Shown here piece by piece: positions 8,832 through 17,406 of a DNA stretch of 64,000 nt. The position numbers were made by a program, and so were the translations under genes. Source of the DNA: Thermoflexus sp. (lineage in GTDB: Bacteria > Chloroflexota > Anaerolineae > Aggregatilineales > Aggregatilineaceae); the NCBI GenBank assembly GCA_020724465.1, contig DYGX01000005.1, positions 1-64,000 of the forward strand. Direction: 5' to 3'. Every line of letters starts with the position of its first letter. Positions within the stretch are counted from its first letter, which is position 1. The notes under the pieces were generated by a model. The model made no database searches, had not been told where the DNA came from, and saw only the letters and a list, made by a program, of their open reading frames with translations.

Positions 8832-9009
8832 GGGCGTGCTTCCTTGTCGTGTCTGCCGACAGTGTAGCAGGTTGGGCAAAGGGGCGTCAAGCGGGGGCAG
8901 GCCGGGCGCTGCCCAAGCGTAGTGACCGCCCGCCACAGATCCGGTAAACTTGCGGGGGTGTATGCAGGGCGGCGCACGCCCTATCGTGCAGAATGAGGAG
9001 CTGTCTCGC

Positions 9010-9825
9010 ATGATTCGTCGTGAAGAAGCGGATGCGACCTGGCTGATTCATCAGGCCGCGCACGCCTATATCGCCGGGCAGATCGCCGAGCACTGGGTCG
9101 GCAACGGCTCGATGCAGCTCAGCCCGCGCGAGGAGTTGGTGCTGGCGGCCTATGCGCACGACAGCGGCTGGATCCGCGCCGAGCAGCGGCCTGTGCTCAA
9201 CCACTACGGGCAGCCGGCCACTTTCACCGAGATGCGGCTTGACGACCACTTCGATATCTGGCGCGACAGCATCCAGATCGTCTTCGCCCAGAACCGGTAC
9301 GCCGGCCTGCTGACCAGCCTGCACTGCTCGGCGCTCTATGAGCAGCGGCTGCGCTATGTGGACGATCCGCCATCGGCCAAGGCCCGCATCCGGCACTTCC
9401 TGGAAGAGCGCCACGCGTGGGAGAACCGCCTGATCGAGGCGCTCAGCACGCACCCACGCTATGGGCTGGCGGTGGTGCCGGAAGCGCTGGCGCTGAATCT
9501 GCGCCTGCTACAGGTGTGGGATTATCTGTCGCTGCTGGTGTGCATGGGGCCGGTCTTCGAGCAAACACTGGACGACGTGCCGCTACACGGACAGGAACGC
9601 GTCGTGATACAGGTGGCCGCCAATGGGCCGCGCGGTATCGCCATCGATCCCTATCCGCTGCGCCAGCCGCTCACGATCTGGATCGACGCGCGCCCCGTGA
9701 TCGGCGGTCCCTTCGCGTCCGATGAGGACTTTCAGCGCCGGCTGGCCGAGACCGGCTACAAGCCAATGGTCTTCGAAATCGGGCCGCTGAGCGCGCGCAG
9801 TCCAATCAATCATGGGGACAGGTAA
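9010..9825 (+). CDS. DUF3891 family protein
   Basis: 271 residues, all-alpha in the first two thirds, with HD-like features: ATWLIHQAAHAYIAG, then LAAYAHDSGW and LHCSALYEQR. This pattern (histidines and an HD pair, then H-C-S) fits DUF3891, a family of unknown function that looks like a divergent HD hydrolase. The ATG at 9010 has GAGGAG about ten bases upstream. The 3' end overlaps the last 16 bases of the convergent response regulator gene. Confidence 0.75.
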   Translation: MIRREEADATWLIHQAAHAYIAGQIAEHWVGNGSMQLSPREELVLAAYAHDSGWIRAEQRPVLNHYGQPATFTEMRLDDHFDIWRDSIQIVFAQNRYAGLLTSLHCSALYEQRLRYVDDPPSAKARIRHFLEERHAWENRLIEALSTHPRYGLAVVPEALALNLRLLQVWDYLSLLVCMGPVFEQTLDDVPLHGQERVVIQVAANGPRGIAIDPYPLRQPLTIWIDARPVIGGPFASDEDFQRRLAETGYKPMVFEIGPLSARSPINHGDR

Positions 9826-10205
9826 GGGCGGACGCTGTCGCGCAGCTCGGTGAGCGAGAACGGCTTGGTGATGTAGGCCGCCACGTTCTCCAGCGCGTCC
9901 GGCGCGTGCTGCGATGGCGGCTCGTGGTGGTTGGCGGAGAGCACGATCACCGGCGTGTGACGCAGGACCGGATCGGCCTGCAGAGCGGCGTACACTTCCA
10001 GGCCGTTCATGCCCGGCAGGTTGAGATCAAGCAGAATCAAGGCGGGCTGTTTGCGGCGGATCAGCTCCAGGCCGTGGAAACCGTCGTAAGCTACATGAAA
10101 CGCGTTGGTCCACGGGCGCACGGTGACCTGAATCAGGCGGGCTAAATCGGGGTCGTCTTCCAGGCAGACGACGACCCGCTCCTGGCCGGAGGACATATCA
10201 ATCAT
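9810..10205 (-). CDS. Single-domain response regulator
   Basis: 131 residues comprising only a receiver (CheY-like) domain. The acidic pair is in CLEDDPD (16-18), the phospho-acceptor is Asp60 in LILLDLNLPGMNG, and the Ser and Lys switch residues are in IVLSAN and YITKPFS. There is no output domain, so it likely relays phosphate or docks on a partner; no histidine kinase is nearby. The ATG at 10205 follows AAGGTAAGG. It is divergent from another response regulator and converges on DUF3891 with a 16-base overlap. Confidence 0.9.
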   Translation of the reverse strand: MIDMSSGQERVVVCLEDDPDLARLIQVTVRPWTNAFHVAYDGFHGLELIRRKQPALILLDLNLPGMNGLEVYAALQADPVLRHTPVIVLSANHHEPPSQHAPDALENVAAYITKPFSLTELRDSVRPYLSP

Positions 10206-10350
10206 GCCTTACCTTTAATTCTTTACTTCCTTCAGGAATCCTGAGATTATTTTACCGGCAGACAATTAAACACCAAATAACGACCTATGAAAAACCGATA
10301 AAAATCTATTACAATGAGACGGGTATCCGGCGCAGAGGGGGGATGGGCAC
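10206..10350. promoter_or_regulatory. AT-rich divergent control region between two response regulators
   Basis: This 145-bp gap is markedly AT-rich against its surroundings. It holds a minus-strand -10-like TAAAAT (10249-10254), a plus-strand -10-like TACAAT (10310-10315), and a perfect short inverted repeat TCAGGA-A-TCCTGA at 10232-10244 in the leader of the leftward gene, a candidate operator. No -35 matches are convincing. Confidence 0.5.
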
Positions 10351-11112
10351 ATGGCCGCTCGCAGTCTCAAGGTGCTGATCCTCGACACGGATTATTACGC
10401 CCGGCAGGCGATCAACAGCTATCTGGCGTGGGACCGGCGGACACGCGTGGTGCATCTGGCCGACACATTGCAATCGGTGATCGACTATGTCGAGCGCACG
10501 CCGGAGATCGAATGGCCGGATGTCGTCCTGCTGGATGCCGACGCCGCGGACTCGCCCGAAAACCTGGCGGAGCTGGTCAAGCGGCTCGAAGACACCATCC
10601 CGAACGTGATGACGCTGGTGCTGGACCGCAAGCTCAATCTGGATACCGTGCGCGCGGTTGCCCGCGCCAATGCCGACGGCTATCTGCTGCGCGACGAAGT
10701 GCGCATTCATATCGCCTGGGCTATCGTCTGGGCGCAGGATCACGACTTTGTCGTCACGGCCAGCGTCAAAGAGGCGCTGCACGACGAGTTTGAATCGCGC
10801 CTGTTTCGCTCGGCGACCGTTCCGGAGCGCCGCCAGTATCCGGAGCTGACCGCCCGCATCCGCCAGGCGCTGCAACTGTGCGTGGTCGAGAGGATGTCCG
10901 CTGAGCTGGCTGCCGATGAGATGGGCGTCAGCCCGCACACGGTGCGCAGCTACATCAAGCAAGGCTATCGCATCCTGGAAGCGTATGACGATACGGTCTA
11001 TCCGCCAGATATGAGTCCGCAGGAGCGCGCGTTCATGCGCTTCACGGCGCTGGCGGACCCGGACGAGGAAGACGCGTCCCCCGACAACTCCGGCGACAGC
11101 GCAAGATCATAA
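10351..11112 (+). CDS. Response regulator with LuxR-like HTH output
   Basis: 253 residues. An atypical receiver domain (1-130) keeps the acidic DTD (12-14) and the acceptor Asp62 in VVLLDADA, but the usual Lys of the GYLLKD motif is Arg (GYLLRDEV). A helical linker leads to a helix-turn-helix of LuxR type (about 175-210: LAADEMGVSPHTVRSYIKQG). It ends in an acidic, Ser-rich tail. It is likely a DNA-binding regulator in a two-component pathway, possibly phosphorylation-independent. The 5' region is AT-rich with TACAAT at 10310-10315. Confidence 0.82.
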   Translation: MAARSLKVLILDTDYYARQAINSYLAWDRRTRVVHLADTLQSVIDYVERTPEIEWPDVVLLDADAADSPENLAELVKRLEDTIPNVMTLVLDRKLNLDTVRAVARANADGYLLRDEVRIHIAWAIVWAQDHDFVVTASVKEALHDEFESRLFRSATVPERRQYPELTARIRQALQLCVVERMSAELAADEMGVSPHTVRSYIKQGYRILEAYDDTVYPPDMSPQERAFMRFTALADPDEEDASPDNSGDSARS

Positions 11113-11124
11113 TCAAGAGGGCAA

Positions 11125-12054
11125 TCAGGTCGCGGCGCGGGTGTGATGGGCCAGCAGGCGGAAGATCGTCTCGCGCCTGGGGGCTTCGTCCCCGCAGCTT
11201 CCATACACCGCGAACGCAGCCATCTCTTCGGTGACACGCACTTCGTGCAGCGCGTTGCGCGCGCGTTCTTCGAGCATCACCGTCCACGCGCCGTCTGATT
11301 CTGCGACAGCCACCCGCAGGCCGAGCGCGTCCAGCGCGCGGATGCCGGTGGCACGGCGCACGAAGTAGTCTGCCGCCTGGGCCGGGCGGGGATAGCTGCT
11401 TCGCCCCCGATACAGGTCCACCGTCACCAGCCCGTCGCGGCAGTCGTTCATCAGGGCGCGCGCCCGCTCCGGCGGCACGCGGCCATAGACCGCGCCCTGC
11501 GGGAAGCAGATCACGTTGGGGGCGAAGCGGTGCCCGCCGACGTGCGACGACTGCCAGACGACCGGCCCGCCGTGCTGCATCATTTCGATATGCACCGGCA
11601 ACCCAAACACCGGGCAGCAGCGATCGCGCCGCCCGTGCATGCAGATCGTGAAGAGCGGCCTCGTCTGGCGATGGGCCTCGTAGCCGGGGGCGCCCTGGGC
11701 CACCGCGCCGAGGTCCAGACTCAGCAGATCTTCGTAGTCGGTGAGAATGAACTCGTAGAGCACCTGCTGGTCGGGATGGGTCAGCGCGACGAAAAAGCGC
11801 AGGCCGGGTGTCTGGAGACGCGGTCGCTGGCGGATCAGAAGCAGCCGCGCGTTGGGGATGAATTTGAGGTATGAATCGAGGCGCGCCTGAACCGTCTCGG
11901 GCAGGTCGTTGTCGGTGGTGGCGCGCGGCTGCCAGCGCCCCGGATATTCGAGCAAGAACCAGGTGGTGACGTGCGGGGCCGTCGCGGCCAGCGGCTCATC
12001 CACCTGGCGCGAGACAGCGGAGCAGTAGAAGTCGGTGCCGGGTTCGCCGGTCAT
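11125..12054 (-). CDS. Apd1-like / sucrase-ferredoxin family thioredoxin-fold ferredoxin
   Basis: 309 residues of the sucrase/ferredoxin-like family. The start (FYCSAVSR...TWFLLEYPGRW) and the central TICMHGRRDRCCPVFG and SSHVGGHRFAPNVICFPQG segments are diagnostic. The Cys pair together with the H-x3-H motif match the two-Cys two-His [2Fe-2S] site known for Apd1-type proteins. The C-terminal 100 residues are an added domain without recognised motifs. A redox role is likely; substrate unknown. The gene starts three bases after the epimerase stop, so they form an operon, and its 3' end converges on the response regulator 12 bp away. Confidence 0.82.
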   Translation of the reverse strand: MTGEPGTDFYCSAVSRQVDEPLAATAPHVTTWFLLEYPGRWQPRATTDNDLPETVQARLDSYLKFIPNARLLLIRQRPRLQTPGLRFFVALTHPDQQVLYEFILTDYEDLLSLDLGAVAQGAPGYEAHRQTRPLFTICMHGRRDRCCPVFGLPVHIEMMQHGGPVVWQSSHVGGHRFAPNVICFPQGAVYGRVPPERARALMNDCRDGLVTVDLYRGRSSYPRPAQAADYFVRRATGIRALDALGLRVAVAESDGAWTVMLEERARNALHEVRVTEEMAAFAVYGSCGDEAPRRETIFRLLAHHTRAAT

Positions 12055-12057
12055 GCG

Positions 12058-13023
12058 CTAAAGCGGCTCCTCGACCTCGTCCGCGGTCGGCTGTCCCAGG
12101 AAGCGCCGCAGCGATCCCAGCGCGGTGAAGCGCCGCATATAGCCGAGATTCTCCGGCGTGAACGGGCGCAGCGTGATCCCGAAATGCTCCACCAGCGCGT
12201 TGTGCTCGACCACGTTGTCGATCTTCAGCAGGTCGAGCAGGCTGGGCGTGACCGGCGGGTTGGGCAGCAGACCGAGCAGCGCCACGGCCGGGCGCAGTAG
12301 CGGGATCGGGACCTTGACTGTCAGGCGGCGCGCGCCGAGCGCCTGCAGCACGCGCCGGACGATCTCCTCGTAGGTCAACACTTCCGGTCCACCGATCTCC
12401 AGCTCGCGGCCGATGGTGGCGTCGTCGTCCAGCGCCAACGCGACCGCTTCCACCAGGTCGCCGACGTACACCGGCTGAAAGCGCGCCTGTCCGTCACCCA
12501 CGATGGGAAAGATCAGCGGGACGAGCTTGATCAGCCGCGCCTGGACATTGGCGAATTCGTCCTGCGGCCCCCACACGACCGAGGGGCGGAAGGCCGTCCA
12601 GTCCAGCCCCGAGGCGGCGACATAGTCTTGAGCGCGGCCCTTGCTGCGCAGAAAGGGGTACGGCAGGCGGCTGTCGGCCCCGTTCTGGCTCATGTTGATG
12701 AAGCGCCGCACGCCGGCGGCGCGGGCGGCGTCCACCATGTTGATCGTGCCCTGGGTGTTGATCGCCTCATAGGTGGCGCGGCCTTTTTCCATGGCGATAG
12801 CGACCAGATGCACAACCGCGCTGACCCCGTCGAGCGCCGGGCGCAGCGTCTCGGGGCGCGTCACGTCGCCCTGCACCAGCTCAATCCGGTCCCGGATGGC
12901 TGCCAGCCGGGCGTCTGCCTTGTCCGGATTGCGCACCAGCGCACGCACCGGCTGGCCGCGCTCGACCAGCCGCCGCACCAGGTTGCTGCCGATGTAGCCT
13001 GAAGCGCCTGTGACCAGGATCAT
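12058..13023 (-). CDS. NAD(P)-dependent epimerase/NDUFA9-like atypical SDR
   Basis: 321 residues. A Rossmann start ILVTGASGYIGSNLV (GxxGxxG) identifies an extended or atypical short-chain dehydrogenase. The absence of the usual YxxxK catalytic pair (the region reads RSKGRAQDYV) and the pattern TAFRPSVVWGPQDEF...FQPVYVGDLVEAV point to the NDUFA9-like/NAD(P)H-binding group. It may bind nucleotide in respiratory complex or quinone biosynthesis roles; this is inference. GAAAGGAC precedes the ATG at 13023. Confidence 0.8.
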   Translation of the reverse strand: MILVTGASGYIGSNLVRRLVERGQPVRALVRNPDKADARLAAIRDRIELVQGDVTRPETLRPALDGVSAVVHLVAIAMEKGRATYEAINTQGTINMVDAARAAGVRRFINMSQNGADSRLPYPFLRSKGRAQDYVAASGLDWTAFRPSVVWGPQDEFANVQARLIKLVPLIFPIVGDGQARFQPVYVGDLVEAVALALDDDATIGRELEIGGPEVLTYEEIVRRVLQALGARRLTVKVPIPLLRPAVALLGLLPNPPVTPSLLDLLKIDNVVEHNALVEHFGITLRPFTPENLGYMRRFTALGSLRRFLGQPTADEVEEPL

Positions 13024-13077
13024 GCCATGTCCTTTCGCTGCGGGTGGATCGGGCTGCTGACTACTGCGATTCTACAC

Positions 13078-13114
13078 AAAACCGGGCCAGGAGACCGTTT
13101 CCTGCCCGGTTTTT
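13078..13114 (-). terminator. Intrinsic terminator after the DUF1328 gene
   Basis: A 10-bp stem (AAAACCGGGC 13078-13087 with GCCCGGTTTT 13104-13113) extends inward through AGGA/TCCT past one bulge. Read leftward it lies 28 bp after the stop of the small membrane gene at 13142 and ends in TTTT. It can also work in the other direction. Confidence 0.75.
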
Positions 13115-13141
13115 CACCAAACCTTGAGCTGTGCTGCTGGT

Positions 13142-13306
13142 TCAGACGCGCGCGCGGCGCCCCGTGAGCAGCGAAAGGACGAGGAGAACCAGGAAGACGA
13201 CAAAAACGATTTTGGCGATCGTCGCGGCCACATTAGCCAGCACCGCAAAGCCAAGTATGGCCGCCACTACCGCGACGATCAGAAAGAACAGCGCCCAACC
13301 GAGCAT
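13142..13306 (-). CDS. DUF1328 small membrane protein
   Basis: 54 residues with two hydrophobic helices: [20 protein letters not shown], then [22 protein letters not shown], ending in GRRARV. This matches the DUF1328/UPF0391 family (YtjA in E. coli), whose function is unknown and which often accompanies stress genes. The ATG at 13306 has AAAGGAGAGG close upstream and is chosen over a longer frame. It is monocistronic, followed by a clear terminator. Confidence 0.85.
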   Translation of the reverse strand: MLGWALFFLIVAVVAAILGFAVLANVAATIAKIVFVVFLVLLVLSLLTGRRARV

Positions 13307-13520
13307 ATCGCACCTCTCCTTTAAGCATGTTTTAAAGTAGTGGATGAAAGATGCTTCGTGCGCGGCAGCGCCGCACACCCGGTATAAGGCCTCAACACTT
13401 TATTGTGAATCGTTCCTACAGAAGTTATGGCACATTTCCACCCGAACCGCAAGCCTCCAGGGGCGGTGCATGCTCGGCCTGCGTCAAAGGCGACGCTGTG
13501 GACGGGTAGAGATGGGTTGG

Positions 13521-15446
13521 CTAGCCCTGTGCCTCGACGCGCACCGTCGCCAGCGGCAGCAGCCCGTTTGCCGCACGGGGATCGGCTGGCGGCAGGCGGT
13601 CGGCGGGCGCGTCGACCGGGTAGACGGCGACCGCGATCGTGTACTGGCCCGGTGCGCTGCCCGGCGGGATGACCAGCCCGTGCGGGTCGATCACGACTTC
13701 GCCCGGCTGCCAGCCGGTCGTCAGCGCGCGGTTGTTGTCCGGCTCGGCGTCGTGCTGTGCGGCGAGCGTGCCATCCGGCGTGAGAAGCTGCACCGTGATC
13801 TTGTAACGCGTGCTGAGCGGGGCATCCGCACGCCAGAAGAGGGTCACGCCCAGCGCGTCGCCGGGATGCGCCCGGTCCGCGCTCATGCTCGCGCCGGTCA
13901 GAGTCATCGCGTCTCCAAAGCGCACGTCGAGCGCCGTCTGGGGCGTGCCGGATGGCCCGGCCAGGACCGCGTACTCCGCCAGGCGCACGTCGCCGTACCA
14001 GGTCGAGCGCAGGGGGAAGGCGCCTGCGTCGAGGGTGGCCGCCACCACCCGCCGGGGATCGCGCTCGTCCTCGCCCCAGAACAGGGCGAAGACGCGCTCG
14101 TGCTGCGTCAGCAACGCCTCGACCCCGGCGCGGGTCTGCGCATCGTCGCCCCCCAGGCCGCGCGGCAGGGGGTAGACCGGCACGGGACCGTCGTAGTAGT
14201 ACGAGAAGACCTCGATCTGGTTGGGCGCGTCGAGGATGATCGCGTCGCCGGGCCGCGCCGCGTGCGCCAGCCAGGCGGCAATAGCGCGGTAATCGGCGCG
14301 GGCGGCTGCCGGATCGTGGTACAGCGTGTCCAGCGTGCGAAGCTGCGCCGCAAGCACGGCTGCGATCAGCAGTAGCGGAACCGCGACCAGCCAGCGCCTG
14401 CGCTCCCTGAGCGCCGTCCACCAACCCGCCGCGCCCCCGGCCATCCACAGGGCAGCCGCGACCGCCGCCGGGACCAGGAACTTGAGATTGGCGGGCCGGT
14501 ACGCACCGGAAAGCAGCAGTCCGCCAACCGCCGCCGCGATCCAGACGGGCGGCAGAGCCGCGCGCCAGCCACGCGGCAGAGCGCCGTTCGCCCTCGCGCC
14601 GCGCAGCACGCCGAGCGCCAGCACGCCCGGCGCGATCAGCATCCCCCAGGGCAGATCGCGCACCCCGCCGCCAAGCGTGATCGCGCTCAGGCTGGCGCGC
14701 AGGCGCTCGAGAATGGGGCCGGTCGCCTGCGCGGCGGGCCAGGCCGTAACCTGGCTCCAGGCAGTGGGCAGCCAGGGCGCAAACAGCGCCAGCGCCAGCG
14801 CGTTGAGCGCCAGATAGGCGAGCAGGGCGCGGCGGGCGGCGTGCGCCTGACCGCGCCGGACCGCTCCCGCCGCCCACAGCGCGAACAGGGCACCCTGCGC
14901 CAGAAGCGTAAAGGGATAGGCGTAGTGGGTGTACAACCCCGCCGCGGTGAGCAGCGCCAGCGCCAGCGTCCGGTCCCATGCCGCGCGCGCCAGCCACGCG
15001 ACGAAGACCAGCGTGCTCAGCGCCGCCAGCAGGCCGAGCAGCGCATACATGCGCGTTTCCTGGCTGTAATAGACCGCCAGCGGATTCAGCGCCACCAACA
15101 CCCCGGCCAGCGCGCCCGCGCCCGGCCCGTACAACCGTCGCCCCAGTGCGATTGCGGCAGCCACCGTCAGCCCGCCCGCGAGGGCGGACGGCGTTCGCAG
15201 CGCCAGCTCGCTGGTTCCCGCCAGCGCGATCCAGGCTTTGAGCAGCAGGTAATAGCCGGGGGGATGGATGTCGCGCGCGGCGGCGTCGAGCAGGTCCGCG
15301 ACTCCGCGCTCGGCCAGCCGCAGGCTGTTGCCCTCATCGTTCCACAGCGACTGCGCGTCGATGCGGTAGAACCGCGCGCCCGCCGCGATCAGCAGCACAA
15401 GCAATGCCATCGGCAGCAGCCAGCGGCGCGCGGTCGCTCGGGCCAT
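13521..15446 (-). CDS. GT39-like membrane glycosyltransferase with C-terminal beta domain
   Basis: 641 residues. About ten membrane helices occupy residues 10-390. The periplasmic loop after the first helix carries SLWNDEGNSLRLAERG and DIHPPGYYLLLKAW, and YSQETRMYAL follows: the signatures of GT-C enzymes related to protein O-mannosyl/ArnT transferases (GT39/GT83), which use polyprenyl-phosphate sugars. After the membrane part comes a soluble region and an Ig-like C-terminal domain (about 490-635). It starts three bases after the glycoside hydrolase gene, so the two are an operon acting on extracellular glycans. Confidence 0.85.
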   Translation of the reverse strand: MARATARRWLLPMALLVLLIAAGARFYRIDAQSLWNDEGNSLRLAERGVADLLDAAARDIHPPGYYLLLKAWIALAGTSELALRTPSALAGGLTVAAAIALGRRLYGPGAGALAGVLVALNPLAVYYSQETRMYALLGLLAALSTLVFVAWLARAAWDRTLALALLTAAGLYTHYAYPFTLLAQGALFALWAAGAVRRGQAHAARRALLAYLALNALALALFAPWLPTAWSQVTAWPAAQATGPILERLRASLSAITLGGGVRDLPWGMLIAPGVLALGVLRGARANGALPRGWRAALPPVWIAAAVGGLLLSGAYRPANLKFLVPAAVAAALWMAGGAAGWWTALRERRRWLVAVPLLLIAAVLAAQLRTLDTLYHDPAAARADYRAIAAWLAHAARPGDAIILDAPNQIEVFSYYYDGPVPVYPLPRGLGGDDAQTRAGVEALLTQHERVFALFWGEDERDPRRVVAATLDAGAFPLRSTWYGDVRLAEYAVLAGPSGTPQTALDVRFGDAMTLTGASMSADRAHPGDALGVTLFWRADAPLSTRYKITVQLLTPDGTLAAQHDAEPDNNRALTTGWQPGEVVIDPHGLVIPPGSAPGQYTIAVAVYPVDAPADRLPPADPRAANGLLPLATVRVEAQG

Positions 15447-15449
15447 GCC

Positions 15450-17171
15450 CTACAACCCCCAGCGGAGCGCGTAGGCGCGGATCGCGATTGTCGTCACGCC
15501 GATCAGCGCAACCATCGCTGTGAGCACCCAGGGCAGGCGCTGGCGCGCGCCGAAGTCCAGCACGATCAGGTCGTCCAGGCCGGTCCAGTCCGGCGCGGTG
15601 AGCGCCAGCGTGTGCGTGCCCGCGCTCAACCCCCCGGCCAGCGCGGCGCAGCCTGCCTCGCCCGGCGGCAGCGCGACCGCCCGCGCTTCCTCAGCGCCGA
15701 TCCGCACGCGGACGGTCACCGGCGCGTCGAGCGCGGCGTGACACAGCGCGACGCCCGTGCCCTGGATGCGGAAGGTGCGGGACTCGCCTGAGTCGCTCGT
15801 TTCGCTGATGGCGTGGACCCGTGTGCTGTGCCGCCCGGCGCCGAGCGTCTTCGGCTGCGTGCCGGTGATGTACGCCTTGAGCGACTCGTAGACCGGCGTG
15901 AGCGTGAAGTCCGGCTCGACCATGCGGAAGTAGTACCAGCTCGCGCCGCGTTCGGAATCGTCGGCGCGCTTGAAGAACCAGTAGTTGATCACGCCGATCC
16001 AGGGCCATTCTTCGATGGCGCGGGCATAGGCCAGCGGCGCCCAGGCGGCGGCCTCGTCCATCGTCACGCGCCCGTACTGCTCCCAGTCCGTGATAGACGG
16101 ATCGTCGGGGACCGGGTTCCACCCCGCCTCGCTGATCCAGATCGGCTTGTGCGCGTCGCCGTTGGCGATCATCATGTCGCGGATCCACAGGTGGCGCGGG
16201 TAGTTGATGGTGGTCTGGCGCAGGCGCCGGTCGGTCGGGCCGCTCCACAACCCGTATCCCTGCACGCTCAACACGTCGAAGCACGCGCCCGCGCCTGCCT
16301 GATACATGCGTTGCAAGTAAAGCAGGTCGTAGGCGTTGCGCCCGCTCAGGTCGATGGTCGGCCCCAGCGCGCCGGTGATGACCACGATCTCCGGGTCGAT
16401 CGCTTTCAGCGCGTCGTGCGTGCGACACAGCATCTCGGTGTAGGCTTCCGCGCTGACGGTCTGGTCGCCCCACTCCGGATAGAGATTCGGCTCGTTCCAG
16501 ACCTGGTAGTGCGTGATGCGTCCCCGGTAGCGCCCGGCGACTGCTGCCGCGTAATCCACGAAGTCTTGCAGGTCGGCGGGCGGCGCGAAGTCGCCGCTCA
16601 CGTCGGGCGACTGCGCCCAGTCCGGCGGGGCGCTCAGCCGCGCGATAATCCGCACGCCGTACTGCTCGGCCAGATCGACGATCGTGTCGTACTTCTCCCA
16701 GGCGCTGATCGCATCCGGCAGGCCGTCACCGTCGCGGTCGTGGCGCCGGTCGATAAAGTCGCCCTTGCCATCGATCTCGATGTCTTCCCAGGGGAACTGC
16801 TGGCGGATCCAGCCAAACCCGGCCTCGCTGATCAGGCGCATCTGTTCCTCGCGCTTGCTCAGCTCGACTTCCTGCTCCAGAAACGTGTTCACGCCGAAGG
16901 GGTTGACGTCGGCGTGCGCGATCTCGGCGAACGGCTCGGTCTGCGGCTGGACGCGCGTCCAGCGGGCGAGGTATTGGCCGAAGCCGACGATCTGCCCGCC
17001 GGGGTCGGTTTCGCCGGTCAGCCGCCACAGCGCATCGTACACCCGGCCTTCGAAGGCCAGGTCAAGCGCGAGTGCGGCCCCGCCCAGCGCGATCAGAGCG
17101 ATGAGCAGCGCCCAGGTCCGCAGGTGGAAGCCGAGCAGGCGGCGGCCAGAGGGTGACGTTGGGTGTGTCAT
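15450..17171 (-). CDS. Membrane-anchored clan GH-A glycoside hydrolase
   Basis: 573 residues. An N-terminal membrane helix (about 14-37) and a C-terminal helix (about 545-565) flank an extracellular TIM-barrel. The acid/base Glu is in YQVWNEPNLYPEW (about 235) and the nucleophile Glu in IWISEAGWNP (about 345), as in GH39/GH5-type clan-A enzymes. DRDGDGLPD (about 145) resembles a calcium loop. Polysaccharide substrate unknown. ATGs at 17171 and 17180 are possible. TATAAT lies at 17179-17184, seven bases before the ATG at 17171, so a leaderless transcript is likely. It is followed after three bases by the GT39-like gene. Confidence 0.85.
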   Translation of the reverse strand: MTHPTSPSGRRLLGFHLRTWALLIALIALGGAALALDLAFEGRVYDALWRLTGETDPGGQIVGFGQYLARWTRVQPQTEPFAEIAHADVNPFGVNTFLEQEVELSKREEQMRLISEAGFGWIRQQFPWEDIEIDGKGDFIDRRHDRDGDGLPDAISAWEKYDTIVDLAEQYGVRIIARLSAPPDWAQSPDVSGDFAPPADLQDFVDYAAAVAGRYRGRITHYQVWNEPNLYPEWGDQTVSAEAYTEMLCRTHDALKAIDPEIVVITGALGPTIDLSGRNAYDLLYLQRMYQAGAGACFDVLSVQGYGLWSGPTDRRLRQTTINYPRHLWIRDMMIANGDAHKPIWISEAGWNPVPDDPSITDWEQYGRVTMDEAAAWAPLAYARAIEEWPWIGVINYWFFKRADDSERGASWYYFRMVEPDFTLTPVYESLKAYITGTQPKTLGAGRHSTRVHAISETSDSGESRTFRIQGTGVALCHAALDAPVTVRVRIGAEEARAVALPPGEAGCAALAGGLSAGTHTLALTAPDWTGLDDLIVLDFGARQRLPWVLTAMVALIGVTTIAIRAYALRWGL

Positions 17172-17178
17172 GCGGGGC

Positions 17179-17184
17179 ATTATA
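17179..17184 (-). promoter_or_regulatory. -10 element giving a leaderless transcript
   Basis: Perfect TATAAT on the minus strand lies seven bases before the ATG at 17171, so a start site at normal distance would fall at or next to the start codon. No -35 consensus is visible. Confidence 0.5.
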
Positions 17185-17355
17185 GCCAAAGGCGGCGCAA
17201 AGCAGCCAGAAGCAGCGACGAACAGCGAAAAGCAGGCGGCGCGATGGGCAGGCAGACGGAGCCTGCTGGACGCGTCGCCGCCAGAGCATGGCGAGAGCAT
17301 AGCAGGCGCATGATGGGCAGCGAGTTCGGCGCCCGGTGCGTGTGGAGAACGGTGC

Positions 17356-17361
17356 TAGAAT
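17356..17361 (+). promoter_or_regulatory. -10-like TAGAAT before the DUF3160 gene
   Basis: TAGAAT followed by GAGACC, about 46 bp before the ATG at 17407. A similar TAGAATGA sequence stands before the next gene. In the leader, CCCC at about 17379 could pair with the G-rich ribosome binding site. Confidence 0.4.
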
Positions 17362-17406
17362 GAGACCATCGCGTATCATCCCCGTTGAGGGGGGAGAAAA
17401 AACCGG

